DNA of 64,000 nt from Rhodospirillum sp. (GCA_013822765.1 PNKY01000001.1:682001-746000); one strand, 5' to 3'; numbered from the stretch's first letter, positions 7,859-19,773 are shown. The notes: generated by a model from the letters alone, not told the origin. Program-made: numbers and translations.

Positions 7859-9382
7859 ATGCAACGCCGCCCCCGCCGTGCCCGCGAGCCCGCCAAGCTG
7901 GGCGGCGCATGGCTCGCGCGCGGCCCGCTGCGCAACGCGCTGCCGCCGGTGACGCCGCTGACCCAGGACCAGGTCGAGGCGCTCCACGACGCTTCGCTCA
8001 GAATCCTGGAGGAGATCGGCATCGAGTTCCAGGGCGCCGCCGCCTGCGAGCTCTTCCGCAAGGCCGGTGCGATGGTGGAGGTGAACAGCGGCCTGACCCG
8101 CATCCCGCGCGAGATCGTGCTGCAGGCGCTGAAGACCGTGCCGCCGAGGTTCACCCTGACGCCACGCAACCCGGCGCGCGCCCTGAATGTCGGCGACAAC
8201 CACATCTCCTTCAGCCTGGTGGCCGGCCCGCCCAACGTCCATGACTGCGTGAATGGCCGCCGCTCCGGCAACCACGCCGACTATGTCTCGCTGATCAAGC
8301 TGGCGCAGAGCTTCGACATCATCCATTTCATCGGCAACCAGCCGACCGCGCCGCAGGAGCTGCCGGCGCGCACCCGCCATCTCGATTGCTATCTCGCCAA
8401 CATCCTCTATTCCGACCGCGTCTATCACTGCACCGCGATCGGGCGGGAGCGCGCGCTCGACGGCATCGACATGATGGCGATTTCGCGCGGCCTGACGCGC
8501 GCGCAGATGGCTGAGGATCCCGGCGTTCTCACCGTGATCTCGGTCAACTCGCCGCGCCGCTTCGATGCCGCGATGAGTGACGGCTTGATGGCGATGGCGG
8601 AGTTCAACCAGGCCGTGGTGGTGACGCCCTTCACCCTGATGGGCGCGATGGCGCCGGTCTCATTGGCGGCCGCGCTGACCCAGCAGAATGCCGAGGCGCT
8701 CGCCGGCATCACGCTCTCGCAATTGACGAAGCCCGGATCGCCGGTGGTCTACGGCGCCTTCACCTCGGATGTCGACATGAAGTCCGGCGCGCCCGCCTTC
8801 GGCACGCCGGAGAATGCGCGCGCCACGCTCGCCTGCGGCCAGCTGGCGCGCTTCTACAGGATGCCGTACCGCGCCAGCAACTCCAGCGCCAGCAACGCGG
8901 TCGACGCCCAGGCGGCCTACGAGTCGCAGATGTCGATCTGGTCCTCCGCCATGGCGCACGCCAACCTGGTCTATCACGGCGCCGGCTGGATGGAGGGCGG
9001 ATTGACCGCCTCGTTCGAGAAGATCGTGCTGGATGTCGAGATGCTGCAGATGATGGCGGAGACCATCCAGCCGTTCGCCGTCGCGCCCGAGGATATCGCG
9101 CTCGACGCCATCGCCTCGGTCCCGCCCGGCGGCCACTTCTTCGGCGCCGCGCACACGCTGGAGCGCTACGAGACGGCGTTCTATCGTCCGCTGCTGTCCG
9201 ACTGGCGTGCCTATGAAAGCTGGCAGATCGCCGGCGCCAAGGACGCCACCCAGCGCGCCACCGCCATCTGGCAACAAGCGCTGGAGCGCTACGAGCAGCC
9301 ACCCATCGACCCCGCGATCCAGGAAGCGCTCGAAGCCCACGTCGCCAAGCGCAAGGAAACGCTGCGCGACGTGGATCATTAA
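7859..9382 (+). CDS. MttB-superfamily (trimethylamine methyltransferase family) protein
   Basis: 507 residues of the trimethylamine methyltransferase family (PF06253): LTQDQVEALHDASLRILEE near the N-terminus, IPREIVLQAL, then the TIM-barrel with SLVAGPPNVHD. The frame is uninterrupted, so this is a non-pyrrolysine member; those studied (MtgB, MtpB and relatives) demethylate glycine betaine, proline betaine or carnitine with a corrinoid protein. No corrinoid protein or MtgA-like gene is in the window. ATG 7859 follows GAAGGAAACGCC. The substrate is unknown. Confidence 0.8.
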   Translation: MQRRPRRAREPAKLGGAWLARGPLRNALPPVTPLTQDQVEALHDASLRILEEIGIEFQGAAACELFRKAGAMVEVNSGLTRIPREIVLQALKTVPPRFTLTPRNPARALNVGDNHISFSLVAGPPNVHDCVNGRRSGNHADYVSLIKLAQSFDIIHFIGNQPTAPQELPARTRHLDCYLANILYSDRVYHCTAIGRERALDGIDMMAISRGLTRAQMAEDPGVLTVISVNSPRRFDAAMSDGLMAMAEFNQAVVVTPFTLMGAMAPVSLAAALTQQNAEALAGITLSQLTKPGSPVVYGAFTSDVDMKSGAPAFGTPENARATLACGQLARFYRMPYRASNSSASNAVDAQAAYESQMSIWSSAMAHANLVYHGAGWMEGGLTASFEKIVLDVEMLQMMAETIQPFAVAPEDIALDAIASVPPGGHFFGAAHTLERYETAFYRPLLSDWRAYESWQIAGAKDATQRATAIWQQALERYEQPPIDPAIQEALEAHVAKRKETLRDVDH

Positions 9383-9472
9383 CCGGTCATCGACCCAGGT
9401 TCGCCTTTTCGTGGCTGCGGTGTCGCCACACTCGGCCGCGATGATCGTTGCATCGCTTCCGGGGAGGAGTGC

Positions 9473-9913
9473 TTGGGCTGGATTCGGCATCTGCCATCGA
9501 TCGTCGCCAGCAGCCTGCTCTTCGGTTTCATCGGCTTGCCGCTCGGCACGGCCGCGTTCTTCACGATCCTGCACCTGACGGCCGATAGGCCGACATCGTA
9601 TCGCGGCTTTGTCGACTTCTTGATCGGCCCCGGCTTCGTCATTGCCGTGATCGCTGGTGCGGTGCCGGCTTTTGCGACCGGCGTCATCGCAGGAATTCTG
9701 CGCATCTACATTCGAGCGCTGTGGCTGCTTGCCGGTGTCATGGCTCCGGTGGGCGCGGCAATGACGGCCGTGTATACTGAGTTGCTGAATTCGTTATTCG
9801 GCTGGCATGGCGTTCCAAAGCAAGGCGAGATCATCCTCACCGGCGGCATCGCGGCCTTTCTGTGCACATTTCTGCTGTGGCGCAACCGGCCCTGGTTGAT
9901 CACACGCCGTTAG
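9473..9913 (+). CDS. four-helix membrane protein, unknown
   Basis: A 146-residue integral membrane protein with four hydrophobic helices (about residues 8-32, 46-70, 76-98 and 115-138) and short charged loops. The start is TTG 9473, supported by GGGGAGGAG at 9461-9469. No conserved motif is recognised. It follows the methyltransferase gene by 90 bases but its codon use and GC are a little lower, and a functional link is not implied. Confidence 0.55.
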   Translation: MGWIRHLPSIVASSLLFGFIGLPLGTAAFFTILHLTADRPTSYRGFVDFLIGPGFVIAVIAGAVPAFATGVIAGILRIYIRALWLLAGVMAPVGAAMTAVYTELLNSLFGWHGVPKQGEIILTGGIAAFLCTFLLWRNRPWLITRR

Positions 9914-9970
9914 ATCCGCATCTCGGGGCCACCGAAGCGAATGTGCATCGAGAAGTGGCGTGACTGAAAG

Positions 9971-10228
9971 CTAATATTCCTTGGCCGCCTCGCTCATAAA
10001 GCGGGCGATCGTCTGGTCGCGAATCTTGAGCATGGTGCGCAAGGTTTTCTCGGCTGTGTCGGTCGATACTCCCGAGAGCCTCATCCACCTGATCTTCTCC
10101 TCCTGGGTATCGACAGTGGAGCCCGCCTGATAGGCGCGTCGGCGCGCTTCTTCGATCCTGGCGCCTGCATTCGCAGACGAACCGGTGTGCGTATCGGAAC
10201 CGTTGGAGGAAGAATGCAGAATTGCCAT
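9971..10228 (-). CDS. small hypothetical protein
   Basis: 85 residues starting MAILHSSSN at ATG 10228, chosen because GGAG lies eight bases upstream (AAAGGAGCGACCC). A polar Ser/Thr/Gly N-terminus is followed by a helical C-terminal half (EEARRRAYQAGS, EEKIRWMRLSGVS, MLKIRDQTIARFM). No domain recognised and no signal peptide. It may be a small regulator or structural protein, but that is a guess. Confidence 0.5.
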   Translation of the reverse strand: MAILHSSSNGSDTHTGSSANAGARIEEARRRAYQAGSTVDTQEEKIRWMRLSGVSTDTAEKTLRTMLKIRDQTIARFMSEAAKEY

Positions 10229-10576
10229 TGGGTCGCTCCTTTGATCCAGACAAACCAAAGCTCGGGGCGGACGGCCTTCAGCCGCCTCGTCCAACGAATT
10301 CCCCAAGCAAGAGTGGTTGTGCTACCCGAGCCGATCTTCTCAGGCTCAAGGCGCGCCCATATGACCTTTGTCGGTCTTTCCCCCACGCAGAAGGCAGCTG
10401 ACGCTTCCTACGTCGGTCCATTCTGCGAGCATTGAAAGTGTTATTGTCGCGATGTCGCCGCTGTCAATCGGTAAATTTTGCCGCATGATCGAGCGCGACC
10501 AGTTCAAGCTGCCGATCCCAAGATCATCGATCTCGCCCTCGGCCGCGACGCCAAGAAGAACCTGTATTGAGAATAC
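10229..10576. other. intergenic stretch, nothing recognised
   Basis: About 350 bases separate the small gene at 9971-10228 from the 3' end of the LysR gene. Short open frames on the plus strand (10187-10435, 10368-10760) have no ribosome site and low protein-like character. No repeat, RNA or terminator stands out. Confidence 0.4.
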
Positions 10577-11482
10577 CTACACCTGCACAGCGCTCAGCCT
10601 TTGCCGCAATCGCGGCGTCGCGAAGTCGAGGAAGGCCCGGACCTTGGGCGGGGTCAGGCGTGCCTCGGGATGCACCAGGCTCACCGGAATCTCCGGCAGC
10701 TCGAACGGCCGCAGGACGAGCTTCAGCTTGCCGGCCTTGACCGCGGCCGCGACCTGGTAGGACAGCACGCGTGCGACGCCGATGCCCGCGATCGCCGCGT
10801 CGATGCCGGCTTCCGCGGTGGTGACCGCGAGCCGCGAGTGCACCGGGACGGCACGATCCTCGCCGTCGATGCGGTACGACCAGCGGTCGGCGGCGGAGAG
10901 GGTGGCCGATGAGATGCAATGATGCTGGATCAGCTCGCCCGGCGCGCGCGGCGCGCCATTAGCCTTCAGGTATGCCGGCGCCGCGCAGGTCACCAGTTTC
11001 ACCGCCCCGACCCGCGCGGCGATCAGCGAGGAATCGGCCAGGTGCGCGATGCGCAGCGCCACGTCGATCCCTTCCTCGATCATGTCCACGACGCGGTCGA
11101 CCAGCGACAGCCGCAGATCGACCTCTGGGTAGGCCTTGAGGAACGCCAGCGCCACCGGCAGTACATACAGCCGCCCGAACACGATCGGCGCGGTGACATG
11201 GAGCCGGCCCTTCGGCGTCGCATATTCGCCGGCCGCCATGCGCTCGGCATTCTCGATCTCGCCCAGCAGGCGCCGGCAGGACTCGAGATAGGTGCGCCCC
11301 GGCTCGGTCAGCACGAACTTGCGCGTGGTGCGCACGATCAGGCTGACGCCGAGATGCTCCTCCAGCTGCGCCAGCTTGCGGCTGACCGTCGGCAGCGGCA
11401 CTTTCAGCGCGCGCGCCGCCGCCGATAGGCTGCCCGCATCGGCCACCGCAACGAACACCCGCATCGCATCCAGGCGGTCCAT
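10577..11482 (-). CDS. LysR-family transcriptional regulator
   Basis: 301 residues from ATG 11482 (MDRLDAMRVFVAVADAGS). The winged helix is followed by ARALKVPLPTVSRKLAQLEEHLGV and RTTRKFVLTEPGRTYLESCR, characteristic of the large single-domain-repressor LysR subgroup that includes DhcR and AaeR-like proteins. The effector domain has LHVTAPIVFGRLYVLPV and ends with PPKVRAFLDFATP. It is isolated, so the target is unknown. The frame can be opened further upstream to 11575 but that part runs into a palindromic repeat. Confidence 0.85.
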   Translation of the reverse strand: MDRLDAMRVFVAVADAGSLSAAARALKVPLPTVSRKLAQLEEHLGVSLIVRTTRKFVLTEPGRTYLESCRRLLGEIENAERMAAGEYATPKGRLHVTAPIVFGRLYVLPVALAFLKAYPEVDLRLSLVDRVVDMIEEGIDVALRIAHLADSSLIAARVGAVKLVTCAAPAYLKANGAPRAPGELIQHHCISSATLSAADRWSYRIDGEDRAVPVHSRLAVTTAEAGIDAAIAGIGVARVLSYQVAAAVKAGKLKLVLRPFELPEIPVSLVHPEARLTPPKVRAFLDFATPRLRQRLSAVQV

Positions 11483-11598
11483 GTGATTGTTCCAGAAAAT
11501 GAGAGACAGGGAAGCATCGCACCGATTCGCGATTCCCGGAATAGAGCGCTGCAGCACCGCCACTCCCACCGCCACCCCGGACAGCCGCGAAGCGGCGT

Positions 11599-11667
11599 GA
11601 TCCGGGGTCCATAGACGGGCTTGGCGCCAAGCGGAAGAGTGGACCCCGGGTCAAGCCCGGGGTGACG
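11599..11667. repeat. intergenic palindrome, CCCCGGG family
   Basis: GGACCCCGGG and CCCGGGGTGACG form a hairpin, and a complementary GATCCGGGGTCC stands at the left end. This resembles the common alphaproteobacterial interspersed repeats. A related copy lies at 19691-19773. Confidence 0.6.
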
Positions 11668-11693
11668 GCAGGGAAGGGCGAACGGCGTGCGCG

Positions 11694-12434
11694 TCAGTCC
11701 GCGTACAAGAACGTCCCCAGCAGCACCCAGCGCGCCGCCTTCTGCTCCTGCTTGGGCTTGGCCTGCAGCGGCGTGGTGTAGTGCCAGAACGGCAGGCGAT
11801 AGAGCGTCAGGCACCCGCTCTCCGCCACCGGCGCCATCTCGGTGAAGTGCCCGCTCTTGGCATAGACCAGGTACTGGTGCGCGACCCCGGGCCCGACCAG
11901 GCTCAGGTGGAAGTCGAGATAGCCCTTGGCCGCGCGTTTGATCTCCGGCGTGTGGTCGGTGTGCGGCCCGGAATAGTCGCCATGCCCATAGCGCAGCACT
12001 TGCTGCCCGCCCTTGCGATCGAGCTTGCGCCCCAGCACCGCCTCGCCGAACGCGATCATGCTCTGCGACGACAGCAGGTCGACGAGGCCCAGCTCCTTCG
12101 CGCGCCTCCACGCCGCGCCGCGGCGATTCTCCAGATAGGCGGTGCGGCAGCGCACGCTCTTGGGCAGCCAGTCGTCGTAGTTGCGCTCCATCTCCCAGAT
12201 GCTCTCCGGCGGAATCGGCTGGTTGAGATCGCTTAGCACTGCCGACATCTCGCGCTCGAGCGTGCCGCGCAAGCGTTCCGCCTTCGCCTTGTCGACCATG
12301 CCACGGAGCGCGACGAATCGCCGCCGGGGATCGGCCAGCGCGCCACACGCGCTCGCGGTGCCGGCCAGCACGCGCTTGCCCGCACGGTTCAAAAGGTCTT
12401 CGAATTCGATTGGAATCTGAGATTTCGGCGGCAT
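11694..12434 (-). CDS. putative 2OG-Fe(II) oxygenase-like protein
   Basis: 246 residues, no signal peptide. The C-terminal half has VLRYGHGDYSGPHTDHTPE, in which H-T-D could be the HxD iron motif, and later RLPFWHYTTPL with a possible distal His; VLLGTFLYAD ends the protein. This layout suggests a double-stranded beta-helix dioxygenase, but I cannot confirm the 2-oxoglutarate-binding Arg. The N-terminal half is helical (EDLLNRAGKRVLAG). It is divergent from ubiD with 76 bases between starts. Confidence 0.4.
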   Translation of the reverse strand: MPPKSQIPIEFEDLLNRAGKRVLAGTASACGALADPRRRFVALRGMVDKAKAERLRGTLEREMSAVLSDLNQPIPPESIWEMERNYDDWLPKSVRCRTAYLENRRGAAWRRAKELGLVDLLSSQSMIAFGEAVLGRKLDRKGGQQVLRYGHGDYSGPHTDHTPEIKRAAKGYLDFHLSLVGPGVAHQYLVYAKSGHFTEMAPVAESGCLTLYRLPFWHYTTPLQAKPKQEQKAARWVLLGTFLYAD

Positions 12435-12510
12435 TGCGCCGGATCATAGGCCGGTTGGCGGGGTGCGGCAAAGCCGATAGGATGCGCCTTCGAACCAGCA
12501 TCCTGTCCTC

Positions 12511-14019
12511 ATGCCGTACGAATCCCTTCGCGATTTCATTGCCCGCCTCGAGCAAGCCGGCCGCCTCAAGCGCGTGTCGGTGCCGGTCGATCCGCATCTC
12601 GAGATGACCGAGATCCAAACCCGTCTGCTGGCGGAGCAGGGGCCTGCCATCCTGTTCGAGCAACCGGTCGGCCGCGACGGCAAGCGCTACGAGATGCCGA
12701 TGCTGGTTAACCTGTTCGGCACCGTCGAGCGCGTCGCCTGGGGCATGGACCGCGAGCCCAACGAGCTGCGCGCGGTCGGCGAGACGCTGGCGTTCCTGAA
12801 GCAGCCCGAACCGCCCGGCGGCTGGCGTGAAGCGATGGAGATGTTTCCGCTGGTGAAGACCGTCCTCGCGATGCAGCCGAAGACGGTCGGCTACGCGCCC
12901 TGCCAGGATGTGGTGCTGACCGGCGACCAGATCGACCTCGCGCGCCTGCCGATTCAGGGGTGCTGGCCGGGCGAGCCGGCGCCGCTGATCACCTGGCCGC
13001 TGGTCGTCACCAAAGGTCCCGGCAAGCGCAAGGAAGACGACTTCAATCTCGGCATCTACCGCATGCAGGTGCTGAACAAGAACCAGACCCTGATGCGCTG
13101 GCTCAAGCATCGCGGCGGCGCGCAGCATCACGCGCGCTGGAAAAAGGAGCGGCCGGAGCCGCTGCCGGTCGCCGCGGTGATCGGCGCCGATCCCGGCACC
13201 ATCATCGCCGCCGTTACGCCGATCCCCGATACGCTGTCGGAATACCAGTTCGCCGGCATGCTGCGCGGTCGCAAGGTGGAGCTGGTGGATTGCAAGACCA
13301 TCCCGCTGAAAGTGCCGGCGACCGCGGAGATCGTGCTGGAAGGCCACGTCTCGCTCGACGAGTACCGCGACGAGGGGCCGTACGGCGATCACACCGGCTA
13401 CTACAATTCGGTCGAGCAGTTCCCGGTCTTCACGATCAGCGCCATCACCATGCGGCGCGATCCGATCTATCTCTCCACCTTTACCGGCCGTCCACCGGAC
13501 GAGCCGAGCGTGCTGGGCGTGGCGCTGAACGAAGTGTTCGTCCCATTGCTGACCCAGCAGTTCCCGGAGATCGTGGATTTCTGGCTGCCGCCCGAGGGCT
13601 GCTCGTACCGGATCGCCGTGGTGTCGATGAAGAAGGCCTATCCCGGCCACGCCAAGCGCGTGATGATGGGCGTGTGGTCGTTCCTGCGCCAGTTCATGTA
13701 CACCAAGTTCGTGATCGTGGTGGACGACGACATCAACGCCCGCGACTGGAAGGACGTGATGTGGGCGATCTCCACCCGCATGGACCCGGTGCGCGACATC
13801 ACCATGGTGGAGTCGACACCAATCGACTATCTCGACTTCGCTTCGCCAGAGTCCGGCTTGGGCGGCAAGATCGGCCTCGACGCCACCAACAAGCTGCCGC
13901 CCGAAACCAAGCGCGAATGGGGCAAGAAGATCCGCATGGCGGATGATGTGGTCGACCTGGTCACGCGCAAATGGTCGAGCTACGGGCTGCCCGGTAGCGG
14001 CAAGTCGATTTGGCGATGA
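12511..14019 (+). CDS. ubiD: UbiD-family decarboxylase
   Basis: 502 residues, close to the 497 of E. coli UbiD, the prenylated-FMN enzyme that decarboxylates 3-polyprenyl-4-hydroxybenzoate in ubiquinone synthesis. The N-terminus ([18 protein letters not shown]), the central prFMN-binding segment ([10 protein letters not shown], residues ~177-186) and the active-site loop [15 protein letters not shown] (~282-296) all fit. The cofactor needs UbiX, which is not here. It heads a forward run of six genes separated by 10 bases or less. A role in ubiquinone synthesis is likely; other aromatic UbiD enzymes share these motifs. Confidence 0.85.
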   Translation: MPYESLRDFIARLEQAGRLKRVSVPVDPHLEMTEIQTRLLAEQGPAILFEQPVGRDGKRYEMPMLVNLFGTVERVAWGMDREPNELRAVGETLAFLKQPEPPGGWREAMEMFPLVKTVLAMQPKTVGYAPCQDVVLTGDQIDLARLPIQGCWPGEPAPLITWPLVVTKGPGKRKEDDFNLGIYRMQVLNKNQTLMRWLKHRGGAQHHARWKKERPEPLPVAAVIGADPGTIIAAVTPIPDTLSEYQFAGMLRGRKVELVDCKTIPLKVPATAEIVLEGHVSLDEYRDEGPYGDHTGYYNSVEQFPVFTISAITMRRDPIYLSTFTGRPPDEPSVLGVALNEVFVPLLTQQFPEIVDFWLPPEGCSYRIAVVSMKKAYPGHAKRVMMGVWSFLRQFMYTKFVIVVDDDINARDWKDVMWAISTRMDPVRDITMVESTPIDYLDFASPESGLGGKIGLDATNKLPPETKREWGKKIRMADDVVDLVTRKWSSYGLPGSGKSIWR

Positions 14020-14029
14020 GGATCGGCCG

Positions 14030-14916
14030 GTGACCCCCGCCGAGATCCTCGCTTGGCGCAAGGAACAGCGCGTGCAACTCATCCCCGCGCGCGTCGCCAT
14101 CCCCGACGCGACGCGCGACGACTGGACCAAGCGCATCATCGCGAGCTTGGAGCCCATCGTCATGGCGGTGGACGGGCCGGTCAGCTTCTACTGGCCGTTC
14201 CGGGGCGAGCCGAACCTGCGCCCGCTGATGCGCCGCATGGTGGCGGCCGGCAAGATCGTCTCGCTGCCGGTGGTGCTGCAGCAGCGCCAGCCGCTGGAGT
14301 TCCGCCCCTGGACGCCGGGCTGCGAGATGCTGCTGGGCGTGTGGAACATCCCCATCCCCGACACCAGGGAGCGCGTGACGCCGCGCTTGCTGCTGGCGCC
14401 GGTGGTCGGCTTCGATCCGCAGCGCTATCGCCTCGGCTATGGCGGCGGCTTTTTCGACCGCACGCTCGCAGCCTTGGGAAGCGCCCGCACCGTGATCGGC
14501 GTCGGCTATGACACCCAGGCGCTCGCGACCATCAATCCGCTGCCGCATGACATTCCGATGGACCGGATCGTCACCGAGTCCGGCTTCCGCCACGAAGCGG
14601 CGCCGACGGAGCTGTCCTCGCCCGCCTGCCTGCTGGCCGAAGCGCCGGATGCCTACGCCGGCTATCTGAACGAGGCTGAGATCGCAGCTGAGCTGCGATT
14701 GCTGCGCGCGTCGTCCGATCTCGCCGACCTCGCCCTCGCGCGCGCCCTCGACCAGGTGCTCGCACGCCTGCCCAGCGCGCCAGAGGCGACGCCGGCAGCC
14801 GGAACCGAAATTCCCATCGCCGACCGCGTGATGCAGTTGCGGGGGCGCGTGCGCGACGATGCACTGCACGCCGCGCTCGGCGAAGTGCTGCGCCTGGCGC
14901 AGAAGGCAGAGAAGAC

Positions 14917-14920
<4 letters not shown>
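14030..14920 (+). CDS. 5-formyltetrahydrofolate cyclo-ligase-like protein with extension
   Basis: 296 residues from GTG 14030, which lies ten bases after the ubiD stop and has GAGG at 14017-14020. The N-terminal 195 residues match 5-FCL/MTHFS: WRKEQR near the start, YWPFRGEPNLRPL, the signature YRLGYGGGFFDRTL (~132-145) and GVGYDTQ. MTHFS converts 5-formyl-THF to 5,10-methenyl-THF using ATP. The last ~95 residues are an added helical region (NEAEIAAELRLLRASS, then RLRLAQKAEK-type helices) absent from typical 190-200 residue members. It ends in an ATGA overlap with the crotonase gene. Confidence 0.75.
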
Positions 14921-17122
<2,202 letters not shown>

Positions 17123-17124
17123 CC

Positions 17125-18411
17125 ATGCTCGATGCCAAGCTCGCGGATGAGATTGTCGCCGCCGTCGATGCCGGTTTCTCCGACCAGGTGAAGTTGACGC
17201 AGGACCTGGTGCGCTATCCCTCGCTGCGTGGGCAGGAGCATACCGCGCAGGACTTCCTGCACGATCAGATGGCGCGCCGCGGCCTCACCATGGACCGCTG
17301 GGCGATCGACGTCGATGCCATCAAGCATCATCCCGGCTTCTCGCCGGTCGCGGTCGATTACAGCAACGCCTTCAACGTGGTCGGCGCCCATCGCCCGCGC
17401 GAGGCCAAGGGCAAGTCGCTGATCCTCAACGGCCATGTCGACGTGGTGCCGCTCGGCCCGCTCGACATGTGGGAGCGCCCGCCGTTCGAGCCCGCGGTCG
17501 AAGGCGACTGGCTCTATGGCCGCGGCTCGGGCGACATGAAGGCCGGCCTGATCGCCAACATCGCCGCGCTCGATGCGCTGAAGCGCCTCGGGCTGCAGCC
17601 GGCCGCGCCGGTCTACGTGCAGTCGGTGACGGAGGAGGAATGCACCGGCAACGGCGCGCTGGCCTGCCTGCTGCGCGGCTACCGCGCCGACGCCGCGATC
17701 ATCCCCGAGCCCATCGACGATGGCCTCGTGCGCGCCAACATGGGCGTGATCTGGTTCCGCGTCCATGTGCGCGGCCTGCCGGTGCATGCGTCGGTCGCCG
17801 GCAGCGGCGCCAACGCGATCGAGGCGAGCTACCGCCTGATCCAGGCGCTGCACGGCCTGGAGGCGGACTGGAACGCGCGCCGCGTGCAGCACGAGCACTT
17901 CAAGGATCTGCCGCACCCGGTCAATCTCAACATCGGCAAGATCGAAGGCGGCGACTGGGCCTCTTCGGTGCCGGCCTGGTGCAGCTTCGATTGTCGCATC
18001 TCCTTCTATCCCGGCGTCACCGCGCGCGACGCCGCCGGCGAGATCGAGGCCTGCATCGCCGCCGCCACCCGCAACGACCCGTTCCTCAGCAACATGCCGC
18101 CCAGGATCGAATACAACGGCTTCTTCGCCGAAGGCTACGTGCTGAGCGAAGGCACCGAGGCCGAGCGCGTGCTGGCCGCCGCCCACGCCAGGAGTTTCGG
18201 TGCCAAGCTCGAGGCGCGCGTCGCGCAAGCTTATGTCGATGGCCGCGTCTTCATGCTCTACGACGACTGCCCGGCCCTGGTCTACGGCCCCAAATCGGAG
18301 AACTACCACGGCTTCGACGAGCGCGTGTTCCTGCCCTCGGTCAAGCGCGTCACCGCCGCCATCGCGCTCTTCATCGCCGACTGGTGTGGGGTGGAGACGA
18401 GCGCGGCCTGA
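17125..18411 (+). CDS. ArgE/DapE-family M20 deacylase
   Basis: 428 residues of peptidase family M20. Metal and catalytic residues appear in order: LNGHVDVVP (His-104, Asp-106), GRGSGDMKAG (Asp-137), TEEECTGNG (Glu-171/172), then the lid/dimerisation domain with RGLPVHAS. These enzymes cleave N-acyl amino acids or similar amides using two zinc ions. It starts two bases after the pip stop and closes the operon begun by ubiD. Substrate unknown; pairing with an iminopeptidase suggests peptide or amide salvage. Confidence 0.85.
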   Translation: MLDAKLADEIVAAVDAGFSDQVKLTQDLVRYPSLRGQEHTAQDFLHDQMARRGLTMDRWAIDVDAIKHHPGFSPVAVDYSNAFNVVGAHRPREAKGKSLILNGHVDVVPLGPLDMWERPPFEPAVEGDWLYGRGSGDMKAGLIANIAALDALKRLGLQPAAPVYVQSVTEEECTGNGALACLLRGYRADAAIIPEPIDDGLVRANMGVIWFRVHVRGLPVHASVAGSGANAIEASYRLIQALHGLEADWNARRVQHEHFKDLPHPVNLNIGKIEGGDWASSVPAWCSFDCRISFYPGVTARDAAGEIEACIAAATRNDPFLSNMPPRIEYNGFFAEGYVLSEGTEAERVLAAAHARSFGAKLEARVAQAYVDGRVFMLYDDCPALVYGPKSENYHGFDERVFLPSVKRVTAAIALFIADWCGVETSAA

Positions 18412-18424
18412 TCCAGTCTGCGAT

Positions 18425-18507
18425 CTCCCCCTAACCCTCCGCCGTATCGGGGGAGGGGACTCCGGCGTTCCCCTCCCCCAAATTGGGGGAGGGTAGGGTG
18501 GGGGAAG
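18425..18507. repeat. G-rich intergenic palindrome (CCCTCCCCC family)
   Basis: CTCCCCCTAACCCTCC pairs with GGAGGGTAGGGTGGGGG, with an inner CCCCTCCCCCAA/TTGGGGGAGG arm. It lies just after the M20 gene and could act as a hairpin in the transcript. A partial copy is at 23815-23848. Confidence 0.6.
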
Positions 18508-18563
18508 CGAGCGAAAGCTGTTTGTGATAGAGTAAGGGCTCTTCATCCAAAGGAGGGCTCGCG

Positions 18564-19154
18564 ATGCTCCGATCGCTTTTCGCTCTCATGTTCACCGTGC
18601 TGTTGGCGCCGAGTGTGCTGGCCGGCCAATCCAACGCGCCAGTGCTGGCGCTCTGGGAGTTCGACGGCTGGGCCGCGCCGACGGCCGAGCGGCCGCTCGG
18701 GTTGCGCTTCGTATTGCTGGAGGATGGCCGCGTCATGTTCTCGCCCGACGAGCCGGCGATCGACGGACTGATACCCAATGCCTTCTTCCAGGCGCGGCTG
18801 ACGAATGCGGAAATCGACGCGCTGGCAGAGCCGATGTCCGCGATCCTGCAGGCCCAGGCGGATCAGGAGTACCATCCCGACAAATCGCGCGGATGGACGG
18901 CGTTCATCTTTCGCGATGCAAAGACCGGAGCGGAGCGCCGAGCCGAGGTGGCGGGTCACCCATGCCTGGCCAAAGGTCGCGTGTTCAGCGCGACCGCGCC
19001 GGTTGCCGGCTTGAAGGCCAACCAGAACAGCGCCGCTCGCGCCGCCTTGTCGCCCGCGATGCGAGAGGTGTGCAATCGCCTCGCCGGGTTCCACCACGCC
19101 AGCACCGAATCCTGGTCGCCGGAAGCGGTGCCCGCGATCCTGCCGCAGCGCTGA
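18564..19154 (+). CDS. secreted hypothetical protein
   Basis: 196 residues with a clear signal peptide (MLRSLFALMFTVLLAPSVLA, cleavage about after Ala-20). GGAGGG at 18552 precedes ATG 18564. The mature protein is soluble with one or two Cys and no motif I recognise. It ends with its TGA directly abutting the end of the convergent creA gene. Probably periplasmic; function unknown. Confidence 0.65.
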   Translation: MLRSLFALMFTVLLAPSVLAGQSNAPVLALWEFDGWAAPTAERPLGLRFVLLEDGRVMFSPDEPAIDGLIPNAFFQARLTNAEIDALAEPMSAILQAQADQEYHPDKSRGWTAFIFRDAKTGAERRAEVAGHPCLAKGRVFSATAPVAGLKANQNSAARAALSPAMREVCNRLAGFHHASTESWSPEAVPAILPQR

Positions 19155-19616
19155 CTACTGGGTGATCGGAATCGCCGTCACGCTGTTGTAGGGCGAGCCG
19201 TCGATCAGCTTGGTCGACCACACCAGGTAGACCAGCACATTCTTCTCCGCGTCATAAAAGCGGCTGACGCGCATTTCCTTGAACAGGATCGAGGTGTCCT
19301 CGCTGAACACCACCTCGCCTTTCTTGGTGCGATTGATCTCGCCGACAATCTTCACCGGCCCGGTCGCGCGGCAGGCGATCGAGAAGCGGCTCGGATCCTC
19401 GGCCATGCCGACCCAGCCGCTGAGGCCCCCGGTCTCGGCGCGGCTGACATAGCAGCTGGCGTTCTCGACCTTTGGGTCGTCGAACCGGTCGATCACCACC
19501 TTGTCGTTCGGCCCGACCACGCGGAACGTGGTGCTGACTTCGCCGACGCGCTCCTGGGCAAGGGCAGGGGCAGCGACCGTCAGAACAAGGATGAGCGCCG
19601 CGAACAGGCTTCGCAT
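19155..19616 (-). CDS. creA: CreA family periplasmic protein
   Basis: 153 residues from ATG 19616. A signal peptide (SLFAALILVLTVAAPALA) is followed by a CreA domain: ERVGEVSTTFRVVGPNDKVVIDRFDDPKV, then CYVSRAETGG, a serially conserved Cys, and a C-terminal SRFYDAEKNVLVYLVWSTKL that matches the family's ending. CreA is a widespread periplasmic protein of unknown biochemical role. The longer frame from 19670 would hide the signal peptide. It is convergent with the secreted orphan next door. Confidence 0.85.
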   Translation of the reverse strand: MRSLFAALILVLTVAAPALAQERVGEVSTTFRVVGPNDKVVIDRFDDPKVENASCYVSRAETGGLSGWVGMAEDPSRFSIACRATGPVKIVGEINRTKKGEVVFSEDTSILFKEMRVSRFYDAEKNVLVYLVWSTKLIDGSPYNSVTAIPITQ

Positions 19617-19690
19617 GAAATCCTCACGAATTGTCCGCACTACAGATGGGGTTGCCTGACCATGACGCAAGGTCCGGACACCGCTCTCCG

Positions 19691-19773
19691 GTCAATCCGG
19701 CCGTGAGCCGGGACCCATTCCGCAGTCGCACGTGCGCCGAAAAATTGGACCCCGGCACGAGGCCGGGGTGACA
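19691..19773. repeat. intergenic palindrome, CCCCGG family
   Basis: AATCCGGCC...GCCGGGACCC on the left and GGACCCCGGC...GCCGGGGTGACA on the right form two hairpins between creA and the end of secA. It is related to the element at 11599-11667. Confidence 0.55.

Noticed and set aside
7859-9382. Pyrrolysine in the MttB-like gene
   Set aside because: The frame runs to TAA without an internal TAG, so this is the non-pyrrolysine branch.
11404-14163. Very long minus-strand frame (919 codons) opposite ubiD, with similar ones at 19814-22492 (+) and 55331-57538 (-)
   Set aside because: They are antisense shadows of ubiD, secA and the LacI/amidotransferase/esterase genes, a known effect of high third-position GC. 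Their composition is Arg/His/Gly/Leu-rich and no motifs appear.
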